64,000 nt of DNA, taken from NCBI GenBank assembly GCA_041671045.1, contig JBAZCF010000010.1, positions 68,465 through 132,464 on the forward strand, read 5' to 3'. Source of the stretch: Parachlamydiales bacterium. Lineage in GTDB: Bacteria; Chlamydiota; Chlamydiia; Chlamydiales; JABDDJ01. Shown here piece by piece: positions 1 through 9,491 of this stretch; within the stretch, counting starts at the first letter, position 1, and the number at the start of each line of letters is the position of its first letter. Both the position numbers and the translations under genes were made by a program. Below the pieces are notes generated by a model. The model was not told the origin of the DNA and made no database searches. It was given only the letters and a program-made list of their open reading frames with translations.

Positions 1-15
1 TATTAAAGTTGTGAT

Positions 16-44
16 AAGCCGCCGTATTCCTATACTAGGACAAG
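16..44 (+). repeat. Dispersed palindromic element, copy 1
   Basis: About 29 nt that align nearly base for base with 48839-48867. The shared core is TCCTATACTAGGACAAG. It lies in the non-coding stretch beyond the 3' end of the first gene. Further copies are at 13012-13025 (core only) and 62927-62953 (reverse orientation). Confidence 0.6.
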
Positions 45-77
45 CTTTGCTTACCACAAGCGACGGAGATAATCGAC

Positions 78-758
78 TTACTCGCTGCAAATGGTATAGG
101 TTATGCCTAGGCCGACGGAATGGTTGAAGATGTACGTCAGAGGCCCGCCATGCCATTTGTATTCTATTGAAACATTAGTGCAAGGTGTTAAACGATAGCC
201 TACACCAACAATGACTTGCCACGCGAAGCCATTCTTAGAATCTTCGAAAGCATGCTGAAGATCATAGCCTGCACCTAGGCCAAAAATAGGTGTAATACAT
301 GTGCAGATTCCAAAATCCTCTAGCGGGATGTCCCATAGCAAATTGACCATAAGCGATGAATTGCGGTAGTTTTCACCTTTAGGTTTCTTTTTATGCCAAG
401 GGTTATTGCAGCCAGGGAAGACACAACCCGGGAAATTGCACCAAGGAATCTTTATCTCCTTAATTTTGTTCCATCGATAGGCATATTCAAATTCCCAACG
501 TATCCCATGGCACCAACGGTATCCTAATGAACCTGAAGCGATATATCCGTTATTATACCTATAGTCAAAACCAAACTCATCATCGGTTCCAGAAGCACCT
601 ACAAGAAAGTTGCCTCCAAATAACAGCTCAAAATAGGAACTATTGTCTTGTGAATCATCGTAGAGGTCTTCCATATGGAAAATGAATTCTTCTGCCTGGG
701 CAGGGCCACTAATGGAAATCATGCATATTGTGATCATCAACAAAAAGAAATTCTTCAT
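78..758 (-). CDS. Predicted outer-membrane beta-barrel protein (OmpA/Opa-like)
   Basis: A 226-residue protein. Residues 1-22 form a signal peptide (MKN, hydrophobic core, cleavage near GPAQA-E). The mature part alternates polar and hydrophobic residues in Gly- and aromatic-rich strands (FELLFGGNFLVGA, GYIASGSLGYRW, WQVIVGVGYRL) and ends in a strand rich in Gly, Tyr and Thr (SVGLGITYTICSE). That pattern fits a small 8-strand barrel of the OmpA/Opa superfamily. A Cys- and Pro-rich external-loop-like segment (residues about 107-120, WCNFPGCVFPGCNNPW) could be disulfide cross-linked, as is common in chlamydial envelope proteins. It stands alone on the minus strand. The exact family is not recognised; the barrel call is inference from the strand pattern. 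Confidence 0.65.
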   Translation of the reverse strand: MKNFFLLMITICMISISGPAQAEEFIFHMEDLYDDSQDNSSYFELLFGGNFLVGASGTDDEFGFDYRYNNGYIASGSLGYRWCHGIRWEFEYAYRWNKIKEIKIPWCNFPGCVFPGCNNPWHKKKPKGENYRNSSLMVNLLWDIPLEDFGICTCITPIFGLGAGYDLQHAFEDSKNGFAWQVIVGVGYRLTPCTNVSIEYKWHGGPLTYIFNHSVGLGITYTICSE

Positions 759-854
759 CTAAATCCCCTGCAAAATAATAATAGAAAATGCTCCAATGAG
801 AAAAAAAATTCAATAAGTTTTAAATTTAATTTACATGAGTTAGGTAAGGGATAA

Positions 855-1028
855 AACGTAAAAGACGGTAAGCTTATCGCATGGAAAACCAATGAAGCAG
901 CTAAGCATTTGTGTATGTCAGCCGGATTCATTGGGGATGAATCTATAAAACCTGAAGATTATGGCAGCTCGCATAATAAACGCTATGTTGGCTTTCGCTG
1001 CATCCTTCCCAGCAGGTCACCAACATAG
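855..1028 (+). pseudogene. Remnant of a SUMF1/formylglycine-generating-enzyme-like domain (3' end only)
   Basis: The plus-strand frame is open from 855 to the TAG at 1026-1028, with an in-frame stop directly upstream (852-854) and no credible start codon. The translation ends in NKRYVGFRCILPSR. YVGFRC resembles the GFRC/GFRL signature that closes FGE-sulfatase (SUMF1-type) domains. I read this as the surviving 3' tail of a decayed gene. The match is short, so chance similarity is possible. Confidence 0.35.
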
Positions 1029-1037
1029 GATTACTAG

Positions 1038-1967
1038 TTAAGCAGATCTGATTAATGCAGGGATATCAACCACATCACCTGTTGTGTATGGCTCTAATTC
1101 TCCCCTGAAGTTATAGGCATAATGAGTGACTGGATTAAAAATAATACCTTTAATGAAATTCTCTAAAACCAAACAAATATTTAAGGTATTACTGACTTTT
1201 GAATCATTTAATTTATAAACATTAAATTTAACCTGATCCGCTGAAGTGAACATGAGGTTCACACCGTATTTTAGGTCTTTAATGTGCCGCTGATAGAGAT
1301 CTATTAAAGGTCCGCTTATTCTTTTGGAACTATCAATACTTAACCCTGTCCTCACAGGAATGGCATTACCATTTTTATCAGCGATTCCTAGTTCTTGCTT
1401 TAGTACTAGGCCTCTACGAATTTTTGGGGAAAGGATTTGAGGCGATTGAATAATTTTGGTCACAAGGAGTGTTAAACCACTAAATATTAATTTAGCTACC
1501 AATGCTTCTTTACTGCAGTAAAATGCAAAGAGTGGCGGAATTATAGTTGCAGAATAGGCAATATCGGCAAAACAGCCTCTTGCGTAGTAGGAAATATTTT
1601 TTATAGATGCTTCTAACCCACAAATTAGCGCTCCATTCCTAAATCCTATACCATAAGGTATAACATAAAGTATGCCTGTTACAATATTTACAACTGTTCC
1701 CACACCATTGAAGACCAGTCCTATCGGAGCCACAGTCACTGCAGCACTGTAAGCGCATAGAACCTTTACTGCAAATGCGGGAATTGTCCTCAGCAAGGAA
1801 GCGTTATTCTCAACTAATGGAATATTATTATCCATAATTGTCTTGAAGACTGAATCGGGACTGATATTTGTTAAATGCTTACTATTAGTTCTTACATCTC
1901 TAGGATTTAAAAAATCCGAATTGTTAATAAAATGGGAAAAAGAGAGTGCTAGAGATCCTGAAGGCAT
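1038..1967 (-). CDS. Hypothetical protein with central hydrophobic segments
   Basis: A 309-residue protein that I do not recognise. There is no N-terminal signal peptide; residues 1-60 are polar. Three or four hydrophobic stretches follow (about 62-105, 128-150 and 158-172), two of them close together around FAVKVLCAYSAAVTVAPIGLVFNGVG and VVNIVTGILYVIP. The C-terminal third is soluble. Paired hydrophobic segments after a polar N-terminus are typical of chlamydial inclusion-membrane (Inc) proteins, which are type III substrates. That role is inference only. The gene is monocistronic, and the 156 bp to the next start are AT-rich. Confidence 0.6.
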   Translation of the reverse strand: MPSGSLALSFSHFINNSDFLNPRDVRTNSKHLTNISPDSVFKTIMDNNIPLVENNASLLRTIPAFAVKVLCAYSAAVTVAPIGLVFNGVGTVVNIVTGILYVIPYGIGFRNGALICGLEASIKNISYYARGCFADIAYSATIIPPLFAFYCSKEALVAKLIFSGLTLLVTKIIQSPQILSPKIRRGLVLKQELGIADKNGNAIPVRTGLSIDSSKRISGPLIDLYQRHIKDLKYGVNLMFTSADQVKFNVYKLNDSKVSNTLNICLVLENFIKGIIFNPVTHYAYNFRGELEPYTTGDVVDIPALIRSA

Positions 1968-2123
1968 TTGTCATCCTTGATGTGTGAACATTCGTAAATT
2001 AAGATTGTAAGAAATATAGCTATAAACCTGAAAACATTCAATAAAACTATTCAAATACCCATTGGTTATTAAGCGCTTACACATTAATATTTAATTCTTT
2101 TCACACTTTAAGAAAAATACCAT

Positions 2124-2154
2124 TTGACCCTGACGTTACGTCACTCTCTACAAT
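2124..2154 (+). promoter_or_regulatory. MerR-type promoter with 19-bp spacer and operator dyad
   Basis: The -35 box TTGACC (2124-2129) and -10 box TACAAT (2149-2154) are 19 bp apart, the over-long spacing that MerR regulators untwist. A perfect dyad, TGACGT-T-ACGTCA (2131-2143), lies centrally in the spacer. The next gene is a MerR protein, so autoregulation is likely. Confidence 0.75.
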
Positions 2155-2177
2155 TAGTGGTATTGATGGAGGACATC

Positions 2178-2939
2178 ATGCCTTATACAGTGAATCAATT
2201 AGCTAAATTATCCGGAGTCAGTATCCGCACCTTGCGGTTCTATGACGAAATCGATCTGCTTAAACCGGCCTATCACGGCGCTAATGGCTACCGCTATTAC
2301 GAAGACGAACAGTTGCTGATATTGCAGCAGATATTGTTTTACCGTGAGCTGGGTATAGAGCTTAAGCAAATTAGTAAAGTCTTAGGGCGTAGCGATTTCG
2401 ATAAGATCGCTGCCTTAAATACGCACCGGAAACATCTAAGAAATGAACTGGAAAAGACAAAAAGGCTGATCAATACCATCGATAGTACCATTAAACATCT
2501 AAAAGGAGAGAAAGAAATGGCTGCTAAAGATTTATACGAAGGATTCAGTCCCGAGAGACAAGAGGCTTATGAAAATCAACTGAGGGAGTATGGCGGTGAG
2601 AAATTCAAAACTGTCATTGATCAGTGCAAAAGTAAATCAAAGCATTGGTCAAAAGATGAATGGCAAACGATGAAAGAAGAAGCTCAAACTTTCCATAAGG
2701 AAGTAGTTAAGTGGATGGAAAAGAATAAATCCCCTTCTTCTAGTGAAGTCCAAGCAGTAATAGCAAAGCATTACTCTTGGATACAGCAATTTTGGACGCC
2801 CAACCGCGAATCCTACATAGGATTAGCGCAGCTATACTTAGATATGCCTGACTATCGTCCATGGTTTGATCAATTTCATCCTGATTTGCTGCCTTTCTTT
2901 GCTAGTTCTATGAAGATTTATGCAGAGAAAAGTTTATAA
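2178..2939 (+). CDS. MerR-family transcriptional regulator with TipAS-type effector domain
   Basis: A 253-residue regulator. The start ATG 2178 has a GGAGG at 2168-2172; the longer reading from TTG 2124 would run through the promoter and is rejected. Residues 1-70 are the MerR winged helix (YTVNQLAKLSGVSIRTLRFYDEIDLL, then NGYRYYEDEQL). Residues about 75-110 form the dimer coiled coil. Residues about 120-253 match the TipAS antibiotic-recognition domain (EGFSPERQEAYENQLREYGG, WIQQFWTPNRESYIGLAQLYLDMPDYRPWFD). Members of the TipA/Mta group switch on stress or multidrug genes when they bind a drug. No obvious transporter target is adjacent, so its target is probably its own promoter and distant genes. 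A strong terminator follows. Confidence 0.9.
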   Translation: MPYTVNQLAKLSGVSIRTLRFYDEIDLLKPAYHGANGYRYYEDEQLLILQQILFYRELGIELKQISKVLGRSDFDKIAALNTHRKHLRNELEKTKRLINTIDSTIKHLKGEKEMAAKDLYEGFSPERQEAYENQLREYGGEKFKTVIDQCKSKSKHWSKDEWQTMKEEAQTFHKEVVKWMEKNKSPSSSEVQAVIAKHYSWIQQFWTPNRESYIGLAQLYLDMPDYRPWFDQFHPDLLPFFASSMKIYAEKSL

Positions 2940-2945
2940 ATTCCA

Positions 2946-2979
2946 ACGACGCTTATACCGGTTTAAGCGTCGTATTTTT
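2946..2979 (+). terminator. Rho-independent terminator after the MerR gene
   Basis: A 10-bp perfect stem (ACGACGCTTA with TAAGCGTCGT), an 8-nt loop, then ATTTTT. It starts 7 nt past the stop codon. Confidence 0.85.
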
Positions 2980-3061
2980 GAATAACAATAGTGCTTTATC
3001 AAATTCTGCTGTTGTCGTATGAGTTAATTTCCTTCTGTATCAAAAACATAAAGAAAAACTC

Positions 3062-4696
3062 ATGGAAAACTTTTCTCTATCCGGAAACATTGTAGATGTA
3101 GTCAACGGGAAGATTTTCCCTGGAACTGTAACTGTTAGTAACGGAAAAATCACCTCCATCACACCTGCTGATAATATTCCGACTCAACAATACATCCTCC
3201 CCGGCTTCATTGATGCGCATATCCATGTGGAGAGCTCTATGTTGGTCCCTTCGGAATTCGCAAGGCTCGCTGTCCCTCATGGTACAGTTGCAACGGTATC
3301 CGACCCGCATGAAATCGGGAATGTCCTGGGTATTGAAGGCGTGCGCTACATGATACGCAACGGAAGCAAAGTCCCTTTTCATTTTTTCTTTGGTTGTCCT
3401 TCCTGCGTCCCTGCAACAACGTTTGAAACGGCAGGAGATACCATAACTGCAGAAGAAATCCGCCATCTATTCGAAGAGGATAAGTTAAAGTATTTAAGCG
3501 AGATGATGAACTATCCTGGAGTCTTAGCCCGCGACCCGCTCGTCATGGGCAAGATCGAAGTGGCTAAAAAGCTAAACAAACCTGTAGATGGCCATGCTCC
3601 CGGCTTAAAGGGGGCTGATGCTGAGAGATATATTTCTGCCGGTATTTCCACGGATCATGAATGCTATACTTTAGAAGAAGCGCTGGACAAACTCAAATAT
3701 GGCATGAAGATCATCATTAGAGAGGGGTCTGCAGCAAAAAACTATGAGGCTCTCCATTCGCTTATTAAATCACATCCAGGTTCAGTCATGTTTTGCAGTG
3801 ATGACAAGCATCCGCATGAACTTGTAAAAGGTCATATTAACGAACTTGTGAAGCGGTCTATCAACATACACGGCTATGACACAATGGATGTACTTCGCTG
3901 TGCTTGCTATAACCCTATTTTACATTACAAGTTGGACGTTGGATTTCTACAAACGGGACAGCCTGCTGATTTTATTGTTGTAGATAACTTAAAAGACTTT
4001 AATGTTCTCCAAACCTATATTCAAGGGAAGTTAGTTGCAGAGAAAGGCAAAACGCTCATCCCCTCGGTTGAAAACGAAATCGTCAATAAGTTTGATGTGT
4101 CCCTTAAAACCGAGGATGAATTTGTACTCAAAGGTGCGCATGGAAAGATTCAGGTGATTCAAGCTCTGGATGGCGAATTGATCACTAATAAACTCAACGT
4201 AGAAGCAAAAGTAGAAAACGGGGTTCTTACCGTAGATGTGGCAGAAGATATTCTCAAACTAGTTGTGGTAGACCGCTATAAAAACGCACCTGTTGCCGTT
4301 GCATTCATTCATGGCTTTGGTCTGAAAAAAGGAGCTTTAGCTTCTTGCATTGCACATGACTCGCATAATATCATTGCTGTCGGCACTTCTGATAAAGATA
4401 TATGCATTGCAGTCAATGCGATCATTAAAAATAAAGGCGGTATATCTATTGCTTACGATGGCAAGGAAGAAGTGCTACCCCTTCCTGTTGCAGGGATTAT
4501 GAGTGGAAAGGACGGTTACTCCATAGCGAAATTGTACGCTTCCTTAGACCAGAAAGCTAAAGAACTGGGAACGAAATTAGGGGCGCCCTTTATGACACTG
4601 TCGTTCATGGCGTTGCTGGTGATTCCATCACTTAAACTAAGTGATAAGGGGTTATTTGATGGAACGAAATTCCAGCCGACTTCTCTATATATCTAG
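3062..4696 (+). CDS. ade: Adenine deaminase
   Basis: A 544-residue amidohydrolase that converts adenine to hypoxanthine and ammonia in purine salvage. Metal and active-site motifs of the Ade family are present in order: PGFIDAHIHVESSM (HxH, about residue 46), VPHGTVATVSDPHEIGNV, PVDGHAPGLKG, SAGISTDHE and MFCSDDKHPHELVKGH. The C-terminal adenine-deaminase domain follows (HDSHNIIAVGTSDKDI, LPLPVAGIMS). Length is near the family norm (about 550-590). The gene has its own short 5' region after the MerR terminator and converges with treY, 18 bp away. It may let an intracellular bacterium draw on host adenine; that is inference. Confidence 0.93.
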   Translation: MENFSLSGNIVDVVNGKIFPGTVTVSNGKITSITPADNIPTQQYILPGFIDAHIHVESSMLVPSEFARLAVPHGTVATVSDPHEIGNVLGIEGVRYMIRNGSKVPFHFFFGCPSCVPATTFETAGDTITAEEIRHLFEEDKLKYLSEMMNYPGVLARDPLVMGKIEVAKKLNKPVDGHAPGLKGADAERYISAGISTDHECYTLEEALDKLKYGMKIIIREGSAAKNYEALHSLIKSHPGSVMFCSDDKHPHELVKGHINELVKRSINIHGYDTMDVLRCACYNPILHYKLDVGFLQTGQPADFIVVDNLKDFNVLQTYIQGKLVAEKGKTLIPSVENEIVNKFDVSLKTEDEFVLKGAHGKIQVIQALDGELITNKLNVEAKVENGVLTVDVAEDILKLVVVDRYKNAPVAVAFIHGFGLKKGALASCIAHDSHNIIAVGTSDKDICIAVNAIIKNKGGISIAYDGKEEVLPLPVAGIMSGKDGYSIAKLYASLDQKAKELGTKLGAPFMTLSFMALLVIPSLKLSDKGLFDGTKFQPTSLYI

Positions 4697-4714
4697 CCCT
4701 ATGCTTAGGCTTAA

Positions 4715-7360
4715 TTATACTTTTTGTAATAACGCCACCGGAAAATGCTGCAGTAATTCTTGCAGCGTAACTATTCCACCCTGGAATTTATCTCCGGTCA
4801 ATACACTATGCCACGAACCTGTGGGTAGGTCGAGGGAGGTGTCCCCCCATTCATCATTCAGTTGCAGAACTAAACGTGGTGTAATAACTACAGCTGAATC
4901 ACCCCGCATATAGGAGACAACGTGATCGGCATTTTTGCCTTTAGCCCATAGGGGCTTATAGGTTCCTTTTGCATTGAATAGGTCTGGATTTTCCTTTCTG
5001 AAATGCAATACTTTCTTTATCAACCAAAGTTTAGGCAGTCCAGAATCCATTTTAGCCAAGACCTGTTCAACTGAAAGATTTTTCAATTCACTCAAGAGAT
5101 TTTGGCGTAATTCAAAGTCTACTTTCCGACGATTGTCAGGATCAACTAGCGTCATATTCCAGAGTTCGCTTCCTTGGAAGATATCCGGTATTCCTGGAGC
5201 TGTGAGTTTAATTAATGTCTGCGCCAATCCAATCACTCTTCCCGGCTTTTCCAGTACATCTACAAATCTTTTCAGTTCCGATAAAAAGCTCTCATTTTGC
5301 AGGACAGCGCTAATAAATTGCTTCACGCCATTTTCATAGTCTTGGTGGGGTTGAGTCCAGGATGTATGCTCTTTTGCTTCCCTCATAGCCTTTTCAATAT
5401 ATTCTTCAAGACGCTCTTTATTAATAGGCCATGCTCCGACAAGGGTTTGGTAGATAAAATACTCCAAGTTTCTATCCGGCACGCCCTCTTGTAGACAATT
5501 TTCGTTAAGCTTAAACCATCTTTTTACAGCAGTGTCCCACTGTTCCGGAATTTCCGACAGCAAGCTTAGTCTTGCACGGACATCCTCGCTCCGTTTTGTA
5601 TCGTGCGTGGTAGTGGCAAGCAAGGAATAGGGCCTTTGAGACTGTTCTTGACAGGTATCATGAAATTGTTTAAGCGTGATGCCGAATATGCTAGGCTCCA
5701 TACCGACGTCGTTAAGGGCGATTAATCTGTTATAACGATATAGAACCGTATCCTCAAACCCCTTCGCCATTGCAGGACCGGTAAGTTGTTGAAATCGCAT
5801 GGCAAGTTCATTTTCAAGCTGTCCTTCCACCTTTAAAAGGAGGATCTCTTTAAGGAAATTGAATAGTTCCGGGTCAAGATCAGGTTTCTCTGCTAAAGCC
5901 CCTTGGATTGCCTCGTTAACATACTTTTCATCTTCCTTAGAAACTTCCCCTTTATTTGATGAAACATATGTCCTATATACCGGAAAGTTTACTGCAACTT
6001 CACATAGGGCTTCATATAATTCAGAACGTGTATAGTCGCGGTGTCTTCTATGCTTTTCGCATACCTCCACAAAAAGAGTAGCCAGCCTATTTAGCTCGCT
6101 TCCAAACAATCCTTTTAAGACCAAGCGCTTGGAAGATGCTACCCTTGTGCAGAAAGGGATGTTCTCCCCTGTAATATCTTGGTAGGTTTGCGTGAGGGCT
6201 TGTTCTCCTTGAGGATCAATAAACAGCTCTGTGATAAGGTTAACAAAATCGTATCCGGTAGTCCCTGCAATATTCCAATCTAAGGGAAGCCTCTCACCCG
6301 GTTTTAATATTTTTTCAGCCACAACCCATGCTCCGGTGCAGGCATTCTGCAAGCGGATAAAATATTCAGAGGGATTTCGGAGCCCATCAGGATGGTCTAC
6401 ACGCAGCCCTTGAACCCACCCCTTCGAATACCATGCGATGGGCAAGGCATGGGTTGCATTAAAAACATCTATATCTTCGCATCTGAGTCCCACCAGATCT
6501 TTGATATCAAAAAACCGTCGATACCCTAAGTCTCTGCTTGCTGTCCGCCAAAAGGCTAGGCGATAGTTCTGATGGTCGATAAAAGCATCCAGAGCATCAG
6601 GATCATTGTTTATACGCTCTATTTCACGATTTATCGCTTGATTCGTTTCAGGTTCTTCATTGCAAAGTTTTGCTAGCATACTTGCAAGCACTGTCTTATC
6701 GCGATGTCGGCGTTCTACTTCTTGACGTGTGGTCGTTGTTGCTTTAGGAAGATGGGTATAGCTTTCTGCTAAGAAAGCAAGCTGCTCGGACCCAGAGGTC
6801 TTGGCTGCATTATTTATCAATTCTGCTAGGCTGGAAGGATCTACTGGAAAGGAATGGTCCTGATAGAGGATGATGAAAGACCCTTCTTGACGTAAAAGCT
6901 TTATCTCCCCGTTTTCCAGAACCCTCCCGTAATGGTCTCCTAGTACAGGTAAAAGGATTTTGTTACACCAGCGCTTTTCCGATGCCTCCCAATCCACATC
7001 AAAATATGTGGCAAAAGCGCTGGAAAAACCATTTTCAAGCACATCCCACCACCAAGGATTCTGTTTGCCTTCGATGGCCATATGGTTAGGAACTATATCT
7101 AGCATCAAACCAAGGCCGGCCTTTTGCAATTCTTCACATAAACGTTGATGGGAGTCTGCATCTCCAAGCTGAAAATTCACATGGCTAGGATCTACGACAT
7201 CATAGCCATGTGTACTATCTTTTGCCGACTGTAAGCAGGGCGAAAGGTACATATGACTGATGCCTAAATCAACCAAATATCCGATGAGTTTTGCTGCCTG
7301 ATCGAATCCAAATCCCGGCTGCAACTGCAACCGATATGTAGCCCTAGGTTCAGGTTGCAT
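4715..7360 (-). CDS. treY: Malto-oligosyltrehalose synthase
   Basis: An 881-residue GH13 enzyme. It isomerises the reducing-end alpha-1,4 bond of a maltodextrin into an alpha,alpha-1,1 bond, giving maltooligosyl-trehalose. The N-terminus ATYRLQLQPGFGFDQAAKLIGYL with ISHMYLSPCLQSAKDSTHGYDVVDP is diagnostic of TreY. DIVPNHMAI, GLRVDHPDGLRNP (catalytic Asp region) and TTTHDTKRSEDVRARL follow. The C-terminal PGIPDIFQGSELW is also typical. Its start overlaps the end of glgX by 11 bp, so the two are translationally coupled. TreZ, which releases trehalose, is not in this window and must be elsewhere or missing. Confidence 0.95.
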   Translation of the reverse strand: MQPEPRATYRLQLQPGFGFDQAAKLIGYLVDLGISHMYLSPCLQSAKDSTHGYDVVDPSHVNFQLGDADSHQRLCEELQKAGLGLMLDIVPNHMAIEGKQNPWWWDVLENGFSSAFATYFDVDWEASEKRWCNKILLPVLGDHYGRVLENGEIKLLRQEGSFIILYQDHSFPVDPSSLAELINNAAKTSGSEQLAFLAESYTHLPKATTTTRQEVERRHRDKTVLASMLAKLCNEEPETNQAINREIERINNDPDALDAFIDHQNYRLAFWRTASRDLGYRRFFDIKDLVGLRCEDIDVFNATHALPIAWYSKGWVQGLRVDHPDGLRNPSEYFIRLQNACTGAWVVAEKILKPGERLPLDWNIAGTTGYDFVNLITELFIDPQGEQALTQTYQDITGENIPFCTRVASSKRLVLKGLFGSELNRLATLFVEVCEKHRRHRDYTRSELYEALCEVAVNFPVYRTYVSSNKGEVSKEDEKYVNEAIQGALAEKPDLDPELFNFLKEILLLKVEGQLENELAMRFQQLTGPAMAKGFEDTVLYRYNRLIALNDVGMEPSIFGITLKQFHDTCQEQSQRPYSLLATTTHDTKRSEDVRARLSLLSEIPEQWDTAVKRWFKLNENCLQEGVPDRNLEYFIYQTLVGAWPINKERLEEYIEKAMREAKEHTSWTQPHQDYENGVKQFISAVLQNESFLSELKRFVDVLEKPGRVIGLAQTLIKLTAPGIPDIFQGSELWNMTLVDPDNRRKVDFELRQNLLSELKNLSVEQVLAKMDSGLPKLWLIKKVLHFRKENPDLFNAKGTYKPLWAKGKNADHVVSYMRGDSAVVITPRLVLQLNDEWGDTSLDLPTGSWHSVLTGDKFQGGIVTLQELLQHFPVALLQKV

Positions 7361-9491
7361 TACGCAACACTATTAAGCTGCGGTCTTTGACCGTGATCTT
7401 CTCAGCGGCTAGATATTTCGGTCCGTTCTCCAGCCATCCTTCTGCAGTGTCCAGGTCTTTCATCCATTGTTCTCCCCACTCACTGGTGGGTAATATGAAC
7501 TCTAGCGTCTCGCCGGAGGCGTTGAAGATAACATAAAAATTATCATCTATAACACTTTCTGACCTGACATTAGGATTTGGTATCGTTTTGCCATTTAAAA
7601 ACAGACCTACTGCTTTGATATATCCTGTTCCCCAATCTTCTGAGCCCATTTTATTTCCTGTCACAGAAAACCATTCGATGTCGTGAATATCACTTCCGTG
7701 GATCTGACGCCCCTGAAACCAACCTCGGCGTCTAAAGGCTGGATGGTTTTTTCTATATTGGATGAGCTTCTGACAAAACTCTATTAAATCCTTGTCTGCT
7801 TTTTCCCAGTTATGCCAGGAGATTTCATTGTCTTGACAATAGCCATTGTTATTTCCTTGCTGAGTACGGCCAAGTTCATCTCCTGCGAGGATCATAGGTG
7901 CCCCTTGGGAAAGGAGCAAAGTCGCTAAAAAATTGCGTTTTTGACGGCTGCGAAATTCTATTATCTGGGCATCATCGGTAGGACCTTCAGCACCACAATT
8001 CCACGAGCGGTTATAGCCTTCGCCATCACCGTTCTCATCTGTATTGGCTTCATTGTGTTTTTCATTATACGAAACTAGATCTGTCAGGGTAAAGCCGTCG
8101 TGTGCTGTAATGAAATTTATGCTTGCAAAGGGCAGGCGGGAGTTATTTTGATATAAATCGGAGCTGCCAGTAAAACGCGAGGCAAATTCCCCTAATGTCT
8201 GGTCGTTGCCACGCCAGAAGTCACGCACGCAGTCGCGATATTTACCATTCCATTCGGACCATACGGGAGGGAAGTTTCCAACTTGGTATCCACCTTCGCC
8301 TACATCCCAAGGCTCAGCAATCAGTTTGACTTGGCTGATGACTGGGTCTTGCTGGATAAGGTCGAAGAAGGCTGAAAGCCTGTTCACATCGTGAAGTTCT
8401 CGTGCTAGTGTGGAGGCTAGATCAAAACGGAAGCCGTCTACATGCATTTCTAGAACCCAATAACGAAGAGAGTCCATGAGTAGCTGCAGGACATGCGGAT
8501 TGCGCATATTAAGGCTGTTTCCTGTCCCTGTGTAATCCATATAATAGCGTGAGTCTTGGGTCAGTCTGTAATAATATGAATTATCAATTCCCTTGAAACA
8601 TAGCAAGGGCCCCATATGATTACCCTCAGCCGTGTGGTTATAGACCACATCTAGAATCACTTCGATTCCTGCCTGGTGGAACTTTTTAACCATCTCCTTA
8701 AACTCGTTTACGCTACTACCCGGGGACTTATCTGCAGCATATCCGGTATGTGGTGCAAAAAACCCAATCGAATTGTACCCCCAATAATTCCTTAAGTCTT
8801 TCTCTAATAAGTGTTTATCATGGATAAAATAATGGATCGGCATCAGCTCGATGGCTGTAACACCTAATTTTTTAAGATATTCAATAACAACGGGATGTGC
8901 AAGTCCGGCATAAGTTCCGCGCATATCTCCCGGGATATCCGGGTGGTTGATGGTGAATCCTTTGACGTGTGCCTCTAATATAATTGTCTCGTGCCAAGGC
9001 ATCTGTAGTTTATTATCACCTGTCCAATCAAAATAGGGCTGATGCACAACGCAATGCGGCATATAGGGAGCGCTGTCTAGCTCATTCTTAACATCCGGAT
9101 TTTTACCGAAATGGTAAGGGAAGACGGCTTCATTCCATTGGATCTCCCCATCAATAGCTTTGGCATAAGGATCAAGAAGTAACTTAGATGGATTAAAGCG
9201 TTGTCCATTTGCAGGATCCCAGGCACCGTGCACACGATATCCATAACGCTGTCCAGGTTTAATTTTTGGCAAATAACCATGCCAGCAATAACCGGTAACT
9301 TCTGGCATTGCAATACGTGTTTCATTCCCTTCGTCATCAAAAAGACATAGCTCCACCTTTTCGGCTCTTTCTGAAAAAATGGAGAAATTAGTTCCTGAAC
9401 CATCATATGTGGCGCCTAAAGGATAGGGCGTACCGGGAAATAATTTCTGATCATTTGCTGTTTTTTTATCAGTATCGAGAGTAGAAACCAT
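7350..9491 (-). CDS. glgX: Glycogen debranching enzyme (GlgX/TreX)
   Basis: A 713-residue GH13 isoamylase-type debranching enzyme that cleaves alpha-1,6 branches of glycogen or limit dextrin. The N-terminal CBM48-like domain (GTPYPLGATYDGSGTNFSIF) precedes the catalytic barrel: EVILDVVYNHTAEG, DGFRFDLAS (nucleophile), LIAEPWD (acid/base), NFITAHDGFTLTDLVSYNEKHN and LLSQGAPMILAGDELGRTQ. Length is normal. It is first in a two-gene operon with treY. The pairing suggests debranched chains are fed to TreY, though GlgX alone would also serve glycogen breakdown, which is widespread in chlamydiae. Confidence 0.94.
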   Translation of the reverse strand: MVSTLDTDKKTANDQKLFPGTPYPLGATYDGSGTNFSIFSERAEKVELCLFDDEGNETRIAMPEVTGYCWHGYLPKIKPGQRYGYRVHGAWDPANGQRFNPSKLLLDPYAKAIDGEIQWNEAVFPYHFGKNPDVKNELDSAPYMPHCVVHQPYFDWTGDNKLQMPWHETIILEAHVKGFTINHPDIPGDMRGTYAGLAHPVVIEYLKKLGVTAIELMPIHYFIHDKHLLEKDLRNYWGYNSIGFFAPHTGYAADKSPGSSVNEFKEMVKKFHQAGIEVILDVVYNHTAEGNHMGPLLCFKGIDNSYYYRLTQDSRYYMDYTGTGNSLNMRNPHVLQLLMDSLRYWVLEMHVDGFRFDLASTLARELHDVNRLSAFFDLIQQDPVISQVKLIAEPWDVGEGGYQVGNFPPVWSEWNGKYRDCVRDFWRGNDQTLGEFASRFTGSSDLYQNNSRLPFASINFITAHDGFTLTDLVSYNEKHNEANTDENGDGEGYNRSWNCGAEGPTDDAQIIEFRSRQKRNFLATLLLSQGAPMILAGDELGRTQQGNNNGYCQDNEISWHNWEKADKDLIEFCQKLIQYRKNHPAFRRRGWFQGRQIHGSDIHDIEWFSVTGNKMGSEDWGTGYIKAVGLFLNGKTIPNPNVRSESVIDDNFYVIFNASGETLEFILPTSEWGEQWMKDLDTAEGWLENGPKYLAAEKITVKDRSLIVLRNAT

